From the NCBI GenBank assembly GCA_937974555.1, contig CALJKR010000065.1, positions 1 through 17,510 of the forward strand: a DNA stretch of 17,510 nt. The letters are read 5' to 3'. The position numbers and the translations under genes are program-made. The number at the start of each line of letters is the position of its first letter. Position 1 is the stretch's first letter. The DNA comes from an uncultured Flavobacteriales bacterium. GTDB taxonomy: Bacteria > Bacteroidota > Bacteroidia > Flavobacteriales_D > Sanyastnellaceae. Below the pieces are notes generated by a model. That model worked only from the letters and a program-made list of their open reading frames with translations, did not search any database and was not told the origin of the DNA. Of the stretch, positions 7,237-15,233 are shown piece by piece.

Positions 7237-8002
7237 AGTTTAAGAATTTAGTTAATGCGGCGAGAAATTCTTTTGGGGCTTCAGCATGTACCCAGTGCCC
7301 GGCTTGCTCAATTTCAATAAATTCTACTGCGGGAAAAACATTGCGGATTGAATCGTGGTCTTGTGGTAATACATAGCTACTTTTTCCACCTGTTAAAAAC
7401 AAGGTTTTTCCGCTATAGATCTCATCAGGTAAAGCTTTTAAGATTTCATCGATGTGATGCTCCAAAGCTTCGATGTTGAATCGCCAATCCAAAACACCTT
7501 CCTCTTTCCAATACAAACTTTTCAGCAAAAATTGTTGGGTGGATGCATCGGGAATGAAAGGGGAAATTCGAGATTCCGCTTCTTTTCTACTGGAGCAATG
7601 GTCTACATCAACGGCATGCAATCCTTGGAAAATAACATCATGATGTCTGGGATATGATTTAATTCCCATGTCAATAACCATCAATGATTGCACGCTTTGA
7701 GGAAATTGTTGCGCATGGTGCATGACTGTCTTACCTCCCATGGAATGTCCTAAAAAATGAGCCTTTGGAATGTTTAAATCATCCAGAGTTTCTTTTAAAT
7801 CTTGGCTCATTGCCAAGTAATTCATTTCGCTGTCATGGGGGCTGTGCCCGTGATTTCTTTGGTCAATGAGCACAATCTGAAACCATTGGGATAAAAACTT
7901 GGCGTGTGTTTGCCAATTGTCACCCGAGCCAAAAAGTCCATGTAAAATAACCAGGAAGGGTTTATTAGAATCGTCGGAGATTAATCTGTGAAATAGAATC
8001 AT
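7229..8002 (-). CDS. Alpha/beta-hydrolase, YbfF-type esterase
   Basis: A 257-residue soluble hydrolase. Landmarks are the oxyanion HGLFGSGDNW (21-30), the DQRNHGHS segment (47-54), the nucleophile elbow GHSMGG with Ser87, Asp111 in VIDMG, and His236 in AGHWVHAE. These correspond to the catalytic triad of E. coli YbfF. Further YbfF-like stretches (HHDVIFQGL, WRFNIEAL, GGKSSYV) support this subgroup, which hydrolyses short-chain acyl esters and acyl-CoA in vitro; the natural substrate is not settled. The start overlaps the pdxJ stop by 4 bases (ATGA), so both are probably cotranscribed and translationally coupled, an arrangement seen elsewhere in Bacteroidota. No signal peptide is present. Confidence 0.9.
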   Translation of the reverse strand: MILFHRLISDDSNKPFLVILHGLFGSGDNWQTHAKFLSQWFQIVLIDQRNHGHSPHDSEMNYLAMSQDLKETLDDLNIPKAHFLGHSMGGKTVMHHAQQFPQSVQSLMVIDMGIKSYPRHHDVIFQGLHAVDVDHCSSRKEAESRISPFIPDASTQQFLLKSLYWKEEGVLDWRFNIEALEHHIDEILKALPDEIYSGKTLFLTGGKSSYVLPQDHDSIRNVFPAVEFIEIEQAGHWVHAEAPKEFLAALTKFLNLT

Positions 8003-8721
8003 GATTCTTTTTGTAATTGATGCAAATACATTTTCACACTGTTTTCCAACCCCAAGTACAAGGCATCTGATATCAATGCATGGCCAATAGAAACCTCATC
8101 CAAATGCGGAATATTCTGATGAAAAAAATGAAGATTTTCTAAATTCAAATCATGTCCGGCATTGATACCCAAGCCCAATTCATGGGCCACAGCGGCAGCC
8201 GTTTTGTATTCAGCAATGGCCTGCTCAGGAAGTTGAGCGTAGTGTGAAGCATAGTACTCCGTATAAAGTTCGATTCGATCTGTTTTCAATTCCGCCGCTT
8301 TTTGAATGCGTTGGGGTACGGGATCAATAAAGATACTGGTGCGAATGCCTTTTGATCTAAATGTTTCAATGGTGTTATTCAAAAAATCAAAGTGCAACTC
8401 CGTGTCCCATCCCGCGTTGGACGTAATGGCGTCGGGAGCATCTGGCACCAACGTAACTTGATGTGGCATTACCTCTAAAACCAATTCAACAAAAGATTGG
8501 GTTGGATTCCCTTCAACGTTGAGTTCAGTTTGGACGATTTTTTTAAGATCACGAACATCCTGATACCGAACATGGCGTTCGTCTGGTCTTGGGTGCACCG
8601 TGATACCATGGGCACCAAAACGCTCAATATCACGCGCTGCCTTCAGCAAATCAGGGGTGTTACCTCCACGAGCATTTCTGATGGTGGCGATCTTGTTGAT
8701 GTTTACACTTAGCTTGGTCAT
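7999..8721 (-). CDS. pdxJ: Pyridoxine 5'-phosphate synthase
   Basis: A 240-residue cytosolic enzyme that condenses 1-deoxyxylulose 5-phosphate with 3-amino-2-oxopropyl phosphate to pyridoxine 5'-phosphate, in the DXP-dependent route to vitamin B6. I chose ATG 8721, giving MTKLSVNINKIATIRNARGG, the typical PdxJ start. The frame can extend ten residues further but that adds nothing family-like. Recognisable motifs are NARGGNTPDL, GITVHPRPDERHVR (substrate-binding His and Arg), a VTLVPD segment, SIFIDP, and GINAGHDLNLEN with the late conserved His. It is first in a minus-strand unit with the esterase. The 94 bases between it and the divergent CBS gene contain only one-mismatch versions of the -7 element on either strand. 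Confidence 0.96.
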   Translation of the reverse strand: MTKLSVNINKIATIRNARGGNTPDLLKAARDIERFGAHGITVHPRPDERHVRYQDVRDLKKIVQTELNVEGNPTQSFVELVLEVMPHQVTLVPDAPDAITSNAGWDTELHFDFLNNTIETFRSKGIRTSIFIDPVPQRIQKAAELKTDRIELYTEYYASHYAQLPEQAIAEYKTAAAVAHELGLGINAGHDLNLENLHFFHQNIPHLDEVSIGHALISDALYLGLENSVKMYLHQLQKES

Positions 8722-8815
8722 TTCGTCTGCAAAAATGGGGGAGAAAAGCACATTTGTAGAATTGTTCTTAAAAAATTATTTGCTCACCATTTCTTTGCTT
8801 TTCTTTGTAAGCAAT

Positions 8816-9472
8816 ATGAAAACGGCTCAGCAATTATTGGATCTTCAATATCCCACGCTTCATGAGGATTTTGATGTTGATATGGCGCTACGCTGGATGG
8901 ATGAATTTGGTGTAAATGAGCTTCCTGTTGTTGTGAACGGAAAGTTTATGGGTATGGTCTCTGAGACCCAACTTCTGGATACGGAGGATCAAACGCATTT
9001 TATCATGCCCGCTTTGAAACAGGAGTCTTTGTTACCAGACGAGCACTTCTTTGGGATGGTGCATCACTTTGCCCAAACCCAATCCAGTTTGGCCGCTGTT
9101 GTATCCAAAAACGAGGAATTTTTGGGCTGTGTTTCAAGAGAAGATTTGGTGGATGTCTTGAATGACCTTACATCGGCTCAAATTGAAGGTGGAGTGGTGA
9201 TTTTGGAAATGCATCCCCGCGATTATACCCTACAGCAAATAGCCAGAATTGTAGAAGAGAATGATGCCAAAGTGGTTTCACTTTTCTCATACACCAACGA
9301 AAGAGGCATGTTGGAGGTGATGTTTAAATTGGATGTAAAAAACATCAATCCAATTATCAGAAGTCTTGAAAGATTTGAGTACAAGGTGAAAAGCACGTTT
9401 CAACATCCTGACGCCAATATCGACTTATTGGATAGATATGATACGCTTATGCGTTTTCTTGACGAAGATTAA
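8816..9472 (+). CDS. CBS-pair protein with ACT-like C-terminal domain
   Basis: A 218-residue soluble protein. I chose ATG 8816 (MKTAQQLLD); the longer frame from 8600 runs antisense through pdxJ and gives implausible sequence. Residues about 1-125 form two CBS motifs: the first around ELPVVVNGKFMGMVSETQLL, the second around LAAVVSKNEEFLGCVSREDLV. CBS pairs usually bind adenosine-containing ligands such as AMP, ATP, NAD or S-adenosylmethionine. Residues about 135-205 look like an ACT-type regulatory fold (GGVVILEMHPRDYTLQQIARIV, then a strand and second helix). No catalytic domain is present, so it is probably a sensor or allosteric partner. It ends 2 bases before nadK, and I recall this linkage in other Bacteroidota. 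A role in sensing nucleotide or NAD state is inference. Confidence 0.85.
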   Translation: MKTAQQLLDLQYPTLHEDFDVDMALRWMDEFGVNELPVVVNGKFMGMVSETQLLDTEDQTHFIMPALKQESLLPDEHFFGMVHHFAQTQSSLAAVVSKNEEFLGCVSREDLVDVLNDLTSAQIEGGVVILEMHPRDYTLQQIARIVEENDAKVVSLFSYTNERGMLEVMFKLDVKNINPIIRSLERFEYKVKSTFQHPDANIDLLDRYDTLMRFLDED

Positions 9473-9474
9473 AG

Positions 9475-10347
9475 ATGAAAATTTTTTTATACACCAGAAA
9501 AATCGAATCAGAATACAGGGAAGCCGTCATTGGCTTCATTGATTTTTTGGTGCGCCAAGGTTGTACGTTATACACCCATGAAACGCTGAAGACTTTTGTT
9601 TTTGGTTCAGATTGGTTGGAGCAATTGACCGTATTAGAGTCACCCAATGATTTGGATGGAATTGATTTGGCCGTTGCCATTGGCGGTGACGGAACAGTGC
9701 TTGAATTGGCCCGTTACACGGGGCATTGGCGAATTCCGTTGGTAGGAGTCAATACAGGCAGGTTGGGATTTTTATCGCTGATAAAAATGCAGACCGTAAA
9801 AGAGAGCTTTGCCCAAATCATCAACCAAGAATTTGATATCGAACACCGATCATTCATCGAAGTGATGGTCAATGATGAGGAGGTTTCGAATTTGCCCAAG
9901 GCATTAAATGAGGTTGCCATTTTGGGGCATCCGCACAATACCATGATTTCTGTTCATGCTTATGTCAACGATATATTCTTGGCAACGTATTGGGCAGACG
10001 GATTGATGCTGGCCACTCCCACGGGGTCTACAGCTTATTCGCTTAGTTGCGGAGGTCCTATCTTATCCCCAGAAGTAAATGGATTTGTAATTACCCCCAT
10101 AGCGCCGCATAACCTGAATGTTCGCCCTTTGATTATTCCCATTTCCCAGAAGGTCACCTTTATTCCCGAGAGTAGGGAGGGGAAATTTATGATGAGCATA
10201 GATGGGCAGAGCCATTACATTTCTAACGGCACCAAAATAACCATGCAACGGTCAACGATCGAATTGCGTTTGGTTAGATTAAAGGAGGAGCATTTCTTTG
10301 ACACAATCAGAAATAAGATGGGTTGGGGTTTTGATCAACGCAATTAA
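9475..10347 (+). CDS. nadK: NAD kinase
   Basis: A 290-residue cytosolic enzyme that phosphorylates NAD+ at the 2' position of its adenosine ribose to make NADP+. The hallmark GGDGT motif is at residues 70-74, followed by VGVNTGRLGFL and the second conserved region TPTGSTAYSLSCGGP starting near residue 181, which builds the NAD site. The length is typical. It starts 2 bases after the CBS gene stop and is followed 7 bases later by porG, so the three are probably one transcript. All key residues look intact. Confidence 0.97.
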   Translation: MKIFLYTRKIESEYREAVIGFIDFLVRQGCTLYTHETLKTFVFGSDWLEQLTVLESPNDLDGIDLAVAIGGDGTVLELARYTGHWRIPLVGVNTGRLGFLSLIKMQTVKESFAQIINQEFDIEHRSFIEVMVNDEEVSNLPKALNEVAILGHPHNTMISVHAYVNDIFLATYWADGLMLATPTGSTAYSLSCGGPILSPEVNGFVITPIAPHNLNVRPLIIPISQKVTFIPESREGKFMMSIDGQSHYISNGTKITMQRSTIELRLVRLKEEHFFDTIRNKMGWGFDQRN

Positions 10348-10354
10348 TACAACG

Positions 10355-11212
10355 ATGAAGCGTTTAATGGGCATGACATTCAAGTGGTATGTGATAACTT
10401 TTTTGGCCATCTGCTTTAGTATGCCCATCCAAGCGCAGTTGAGTAAGAAGAATAAAAGCCATGAGCTGGGAATGATGATGGGCGGTGGTTACTACATCGG
10501 CGAATTAAACCCCCACAACAAAGGCATGTTCAAGAATTCCTCCATCAGTGGAGGTTTAAGTTATAGAAACAATCTAACCCGAAGACTGGGTATCAGGTTG
10601 AGCGCCATCTATGGCAACGTCGAATATTGGGACAAGAACAGCAGTGATCCTTGGATGATCAATCGTAATTTGAGTTTCAGGAATCGCTTTTATGAATTTA
10701 GTGCTGTAGGAGAAATCAATTATTTTGATTATCAAATGAACAGCAAAGATTGGATTTCACCTTACCTTTTTGGTGGCATTGCCTATTATATGATGAATCC
10801 AGAAGGATATGTTCAAGGAAGTTGGGTGACATTACAGGCCATGGCAACCGAGGGGCAAGGAGCCAATTCCGGCAATCAATACAAATTAAATTCGATCTCC
10901 ATGCCATTTGGAGCTGGCTTGAAAGTCAACATTTCGGGTGCATTGGGCTTTTCATTGGAATGGGGCATCCGGAAAACTTGGACCGATTATTTTGATGATG
11001 TTAGTACCCAGTATACCGATCCCAAAATCCTGCTTCATCAGCAAGGCCAGTTGAGCGTCACCTTGGCAGATCAATCCATCGTGAGTGAGCGCGGATTGGA
11101 CAGCAACCAAGGGATGCAGCGCGGTGACCCCGCAAACAAAGATTACTACGGTTTTTTGATGGCTTCTTTGAACATTCGCTTAGATAAACCCGCGACGAAT
11201 TGCTATAAGTAG
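10355..11212 (+). CDS. porG: PorG/DUF6089 outer-membrane protein of the type IX secretion system
   Basis: A 285-residue protein. ATG 10355 is the best start: it follows the nadK stop and opens a signal peptide (KR at 2-3, hydrophobic WYVITFLAICF, cleavage near IQAQ at about 25-28). Later ATGs at 10367 or 10373 are also possible. The mature protein resembles a small outer-membrane beta-barrel: HELGMMMGGGYYIGELNP near the start, alternating aromatic strands, and LSYRNNLTRRLGIRLSAIYGN. These fit DUF6089/PorG. In Porphyromonas gingivalis PorG is an outer-membrane part of the type IX secretion apparatus and associates with PorK/PorN rings. Its position directly before uppS-bamA-skp matches the P. 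gingivalis arrangement and supports the call. The chain ends in a short polar tail containing a Cys rather than an aromatic residue. Confidence 0.82.
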   Translation: MKRLMGMTFKWYVITFLAICFSMPIQAQLSKKNKSHELGMMMGGGYYIGELNPHNKGMFKNSSISGGLSYRNNLTRRLGIRLSAIYGNVEYWDKNSSDPWMINRNLSFRNRFYEFSAVGEINYFDYQMNSKDWISPYLFGGIAYYMMNPEGYVQGSWVTLQAMATEGQGANSGNQYKLNSISMPFGAGLKVNISGALGFSLEWGIRKTWTDYFDDVSTQYTDPKILLHQQGQLSVTLADQSIVSERGLDSNQGMQRGDPANKDYYGFLMASLNIRLDKPATNCYK

Positions 11213-11232
11213 GGGAAACATCCTTATTTTTG
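11200..11232 (+). promoter_or_regulatory. Promoter of the uppS-bamA unit
   Basis: TTG (11200-11202) is followed after 22 bases by TATTTTTG (11225-11232), a perfect -7 element. The -33 box lies inside the last codons of porG. A start site near 11239 would leave a 15-base leader before the GTG at 11254, but would exclude the in-frame TTG at 11230 from the message. Confidence 0.55.
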
Positions 11233-11253
11233 CATCTTACCTCTAAAGAAGAC

Positions 11254-11991
11254 GTGAGTTTATTTTCCCAAATACGAAAAGATAGAGTTCCTCAACATGT
11301 TGCCATTATCATGGACGGTAATGGACGTTGGGCAAAAAGTCAAGGGAAAGAAAGGGTATTTGGTCATTTCCAAGGAGTGGAGTCGGTCAGAAATTCTGTA
11401 AGGGCCGCTGTCAAGTGTGGAGTGAAATACCTCACCTTGTATGCCTTTTCTACAGAGAATTGGAACCGTCCCCAAGAAGAAGTCAACGCATTGATGGAAC
11501 TTTTGGTGAATACCATCTTGAACGAGGTCCCTTCATTGAATGAACAGGGCATTCGATTGCGTTTTATTGGTGACCGCAGTTCACTTCCTGAAAGCTGTTT
11601 AAATGCCATCTTAGAATCAGAGAATCGAACCGCAAACAACAATCAACTGACATTGACACTTGCATTGAGTTACAGCGCAAGATGGGAAATGATCGAGGCA
11701 GTGAAAAGAATTGTTTCTTCCGGTGCAACGGCTGACCAGGTCAATGAGGCGATGGTGGCTTCAGTGATGGAAACTGCTGGAATGCCAGATCCTGAATTGT
11801 TGGTGAGAACCAGTGGGGAATTGCGCATTAGCAATTTTTTGCTTTGGCAAATTGCCTATGCAGAACTATTTTTCACCGATAAATTCTGGCCGGATTTTGA
11901 TGAGGAGTTGTTTTACGAGGCAATTTTATCTTATCAGTCTCGTGAAAGACGATTTGGCAAGACTTCAGAACAAATGACAACACAACCATGA
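11254..11991 (+). CDS. uppS: Undecaprenyl diphosphate synthase (isoprenyl transferase)
   Basis: A 245-residue cis-prenyltransferase that adds isopentenyl units to farnesyl diphosphate, giving the C55 carrier for peptidoglycan and other envelope polymers. I chose GTG 11254, giving MSLFSQIRKDRVPQHVAIIMDG, the normal family N-terminus, with AAAGAAG just upstream. The longer TTG start at 11230 overlaps the -7 promoter element. Conserved elements are HVAIIMDGNGRWA with catalytic Asp21, the LTLYAFSTENW segment, and RTSGELRISNFLLWQIAYAEL near the end. The stop codon overlaps the bamA start by 4 bases (ATGA). It is probably cotranscribed with bamA and the downstream envelope genes. Confidence 0.94.
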   Translation: MSLFSQIRKDRVPQHVAIIMDGNGRWAKSQGKERVFGHFQGVESVRNSVRAAVKCGVKYLTLYAFSTENWNRPQEEVNALMELLVNTILNEVPSLNEQGIRLRFIGDRSSLPESCLNAILESENRTANNNQLTLTLALSYSARWEMIEAVKRIVSSGATADQVNEAMVASVMETAGMPDPELLVRTSGELRISNFLLWQIAYAELFFTDKFWPDFDEELFYEAILSYQSRERRFGKTSEQMTTQP

Positions 11992-14531
11992 TTGATAGAA
12001 GAATCTGTGCCGTATTGATATTGTTACACTTGTTGTTTACGGCACAAAGCGGCTTTTCTCAAAGGGTGGTTGGAGGTTCCGTTTCATATGCCAATCCATT
12101 AAAATACAAAGTAGCCGGAGTAACCATTGTCGGCACTGAATTTACCGATGCCCAAGCCATTAAATTATTTAGTGGATTAGAAGAAGGCAAGGAAATCATG
12201 GTTCCTGGAGATGAAATCACCGAAGCTGTGCGGAAATTGTGGAAGCAAAAACTATTCAAGGATATTCAAATTCAAGTTGCAGAAATCAGGGGAAGCGAAA
12301 TCTATTTGGTGATTCAAGTCAAAGAAATGGAGCGTCTGGGAACCTTTAGGTTTGAAGGGGTCAAGAAGTCAGAAGCAGACAATATTCGAGAAAAATTGGA
12401 TTTGCGTTCGGGCAGGGTTTGCGACGAGAATTTGAAAATGACCTCTAAAAATTCCATTTTGGATTTTTATGTTGACAAAGGTTTTTTCAATACCAAAGTT
12501 GAGATCAAGGAGAATCCAGATCCCATTGTAAAGAATGGGGTGCAATTGATATTTTCCATCAAAAAAGGTAAGCGAGTTAAAATTGGCGATATACAGTTTG
12601 TCGGCAATACACAGATGTCCGATAAAAAACTGGCTCGGGCGCTTAAGAATACCAAGAAGCAGGCATGGTGGAGATTCTACAAGGCATCCAAGTACATTCA
12701 AAAGGATTTTGATGAAGACAAAGGAACAGTAGTTGCCAAATACAACAAAGAAGGTTTTAGAAATGCCAAAATAGTTTCAGATAGTCTTTATCCAATTTCT
12801 GACAACCGCATGGGGTTGATTATCAAAATTGAAGAAGATAAGAAATTTTATTTTGGAGATGTAACCTTTGTGGGAAACACCAAGTATAGCAGAACCGCAT
12901 TGGATAGTGTGCTGAATATCAAAAGAGGCGACCTATACAATTTGGAGTTGCTCAATATGCGATTGAATTACAACCCCAATGGGAGAGATCTTAGCTCACT
13001 TTATACTGATGATGGTTATTTGAATTTTTATGCCTATCCTGTTGAGTCTCTTGTAGCCTCGGACACCATCAATGTTGAAATAAGGATGGGAGAAGGCAAG
13101 CAATTTAGAATTGGAGAAATTGCGGTTTCAGGAAATACCAAAACCAACGATCATGTAATCTATCGAGAGATTAGAACACGTCCAGGAGACTTGTTCAATC
13201 GTTCTGATTTGATGCGTTCTCAGCGCGAGTTGAATGCGATGGGATTTTTTAATCCTGAGGGTTTTGATATTCGTACCAATCCCAATGCGGATAAGGGAAC
13301 CGTGGATTTGGAGTATGTTGTAGAAGAGAAGCCAAGTGACCAAATCCAACTCAGCGGTGGTTGGGGTGGTGGCCGTGTAGTAGGAACTTTGGGATTGTCT
13401 TTCAATAATTTTTCATTGAGAAATATTTTAAAGAAAGAAGCTTGGAGCCCACTTCCATCGGGCGATGGTCAACGATTGTCAATCAATGCCGTTTCTAACG
13501 GAGCGTATTATCAATCTTACAATTTGTCTTTTGTCGAACCTTGGTTGGGTGGAAAGAAACCCAATTCATTGAGTGTTTCTGTCTATCATTCCGTGATGAG
13601 TAATGGGCAAAAAAAATACATCGGTGATGTTTTGAACCCCAACCGTCAGTCCATGATCATTACAGGTGCGGGTGTAAATTTTGGACAGAAGTGGAATCGA
13701 CCAGACGATTGGTTCTTGTTTTACACAGGGATAACCTATCAGCATATTGATTTAAATCGATATCAGTCCTTTTTCGCGATCAATGAGGGTTTTTTCAATA
13801 ACCTCAATGCAAACATCACGATTGAAAGAAATTCAGTTTCAGACCCCATATACCCAACATGGGGATCCAAGATTACTTTGACCTCCAAGTTTACTTTGCC
13901 CTACCATTGGATAGGAGAGAACTTCCAAGGCAAAACCTATGACTACGCTGGAATGTCGCAACAGCAGCGTTTTGAATGGGTGGAATATTACAAATTGAAG
14001 TTTACAGCCCATTGGTATACAGCTCTGAATAAGCACAAGACCAACAAGTTGGTATTGAATACCAATGTAGGATTTGGCTTCTTGGGTACTTACAACAACA
14101 AATTGGGACAATCACCCTTTGAACGTTTTTACTTGGGAGGTGTCTATCTAAGTGGTTTTGCTTTGGATGGTCGAGAGATTGTCAATCTTCGTGGTTATGA
14201 TGATTTGTCTTTAACTACACCTTCCGACCGAGTCGGTGCGCCTGTCATCACCAAGTATAGCGTTGAATTGCGATATCCTTTGACCACCAACCCCAGTGCG
14301 ACCATTTATGCGTTGTCATTTTTAGAAGGTGGAAGAACATGGGCGGATTTTTCGAACTATGACCCTTTTAATCTTTATAAATCAGCCGGTGCCGGATTAC
14401 GAATTTTCCTTCCCATGTTTGGACTGTTGGGATTTGATTACGGATGGCGATTGGATGATTTGCAAAAGGCTCCCAATATGGCCAAGGGTCAGTTCCATTT
14501 TTCCATTGGCGCGAATCTTGGTGAACTCTAA
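11988..14531 (+). CDS. bamA: Outer-membrane protein assembly factor BamA
   Basis: An 847-residue outer-membrane protein, the core of the BAM complex that folds and inserts beta-barrels. A signal peptide lies at the N-terminus (RR at 4-5, hydrophobic 8-17, cleavage near GFSQ). Repeated POTRA-like units follow to about residue 450, seen as recurring openings such as VAGVTIVGTE, IGDIQFVGNTQMSDKKL, FGDVTFVGNTKYSR and IGEIAVSGNTKTND. The rest is a beta-barrel beginning around QIQLSGGWGGG, with the conserved loop-6 motif as LRGYDD. The length is normal for Bacteroidota. The chain ends ANLGEL rather than in the aromatic residue usual for barrel proteins. It overlaps uppS by 4 bases and is followed 33 bases later by the first skp gene. 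Confidence 0.95.
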   Translation: MIDRRICAVLILLHLLFTAQSGFSQRVVGGSVSYANPLKYKVAGVTIVGTEFTDAQAIKLFSGLEEGKEIMVPGDEITEAVRKLWKQKLFKDIQIQVAEIRGSEIYLVIQVKEMERLGTFRFEGVKKSEADNIREKLDLRSGRVCDENLKMTSKNSILDFYVDKGFFNTKVEIKENPDPIVKNGVQLIFSIKKGKRVKIGDIQFVGNTQMSDKKLARALKNTKKQAWWRFYKASKYIQKDFDEDKGTVVAKYNKEGFRNAKIVSDSLYPISDNRMGLIIKIEEDKKFYFGDVTFVGNTKYSRTALDSVLNIKRGDLYNLELLNMRLNYNPNGRDLSSLYTDDGYLNFYAYPVESLVASDTINVEIRMGEGKQFRIGEIAVSGNTKTNDHVIYREIRTRPGDLFNRSDLMRSQRELNAMGFFNPEGFDIRTNPNADKGTVDLEYVVEEKPSDQIQLSGGWGGGRVVGTLGLSFNNFSLRNILKKEAWSPLPSGDGQRLSINAVSNGAYYQSYNLSFVEPWLGGKKPNSLSVSVYHSVMSNGQKKYIGDVLNPNRQSMIITGAGVNFGQKWNRPDDWFLFYTGITYQHIDLNRYQSFFAINEGFFNNLNANITIERNSVSDPIYPTWGSKITLTSKFTLPYHWIGENFQGKTYDYAGMSQQQRFEWVEYYKLKFTAHWYTALNKHKTNKLVLNTNVGFGFLGTYNNKLGQSPFERFYLGGVYLSGFALDGREIVNLRGYDDLSLTTPSDRVGAPVITKYSVELRYPLTTNPSATIYALSFLEGGRTWADFSNYDPFNLYKSAGAGLRIFLPMFGLLGFDYGWRLDDLQKAPNMAKGQFHFSIGANLGEL

Positions 14532-14548
14532 CAATATTCGTATCTTGG
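14518..14548 (+). promoter_or_regulatory. Possible promoter for the skp genes
   Basis: TTG (14518-14520), 20 bases, then TATCTTGG (14541-14548), one mismatch from TAnnTTTG. It sits 16 bases before the first skp start. It could allow chaperone expression separate from bamA, but the match is imperfect. Confidence 0.3.
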
Positions 14549-14564
14549 CACTCGTTAGAACAAA

Positions 14565-15215
14565 ATGAAGAAACTACTTTACATTCTATTTTTCGCATTG
14601 ATTGGCCAAGCTGCTTGGGCGCAGAAATTTGGTTATGTAGATTCAAAATACATTTTGGGTCACGTTCAAGCCTATCAAGATGCGCAATCCGAGTTAGATA
14701 AAATCAGCGCCGATTGGCAAAAGGAGATTGAGCAGAAATATGAGTCCATCGAGAAAATGGAAAAGGCTTTTCAAGCGGAGAAAATATTGCTGACAGAGGA
14801 AATGAAAAAGAAGCGTGAGGATGAAATCAATGAGAAGAGAAAGGAAGCAAGAGAGTTACAGAAACGTCGTTTTGGTGTAGAAGGAGATTTATTCAAGAAG
14901 CGAGAAGAGATGGTGAAGCCGATTCAAGACGAAATTTACACAGCAATCCAAGAGGTGGCTTCGCAAGGTGGTTTGATGGTTGTTTTTGACAAGGCCAATG
15001 ATTCTAATATTTTGTATTCCAATCCCAAGCATGATATCAGTGACAAGGTTTTGAAGAAAATGGGATTAAAGCCAGGTGAAACAACCGACGGTGGCGATGA
15101 AGAAACAGAGGAAGGTACCAAAGAGCAGAAAGAAGGTGGAAAGCCAGAAAGCAAGCAAGGTGCAGGTGGAAAGAACGACATGAAATCTCCGACAGGAGCC
15201 AAGAAAAGACCTTAG
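14565..15215 (+). CDS. Skp/OmpH-family periplasmic chaperone with charged tail
   Basis: A 216-residue protein. The signal peptide is KK at 2-3, hydrophobic 4-17, with cleavage near AWAQ (residues 17-20). The mature start KFGYVDSKYIL is typical of Skp/OmpH. Residues about 40-110 are rich in Lys and Glu with heptad-like spacing, the long coiled-coil tentacles that hold unfolded outer-membrane proteins in the periplasm. The family end VFDKANDSNILYSNP and DISDKVLKKMGL follows. After about residue 168 comes a 45-residue tail of Gly, Glu, Lys and Asp that looks disordered and is not part of the usual fold. It lies between bamA and a second skp-like gene, the normal Bacteroidota arrangement, so it probably hands substrates to BamA. 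Confidence 0.93.
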   Translation: MKKLLYILFFALIGQAAWAQKFGYVDSKYILGHVQAYQDAQSELDKISADWQKEIEQKYESIEKMEKAFQAEKILLTEEMKKKREDEINEKRKEARELQKRRFGVEGDLFKKREEMVKPIQDEIYTAIQEVASQGGLMVVFDKANDSNILYSNPKHDISDKVLKKMGLKPGETTDGGDEETEEGTKEQKEGGKPESKQGAGGKNDMKSPTGAKKRP

Positions 15216-15233
15216 AATTTTAATTATACAGTG

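Noticed and set aside
8600..8815. N-terminal extension of the CBS protein frame
   Set aside because: It runs antisense through the start of pdxJ and gives a sequence unlike any family; ATG 8816 opens the CBS fold directly.
8722..8815. Divergent promoter pair between pdxJ and the CBS gene
   Set aside because: Only one-mismatch -7 elements without suitable -33 partners are present on either strand, too weak to list.
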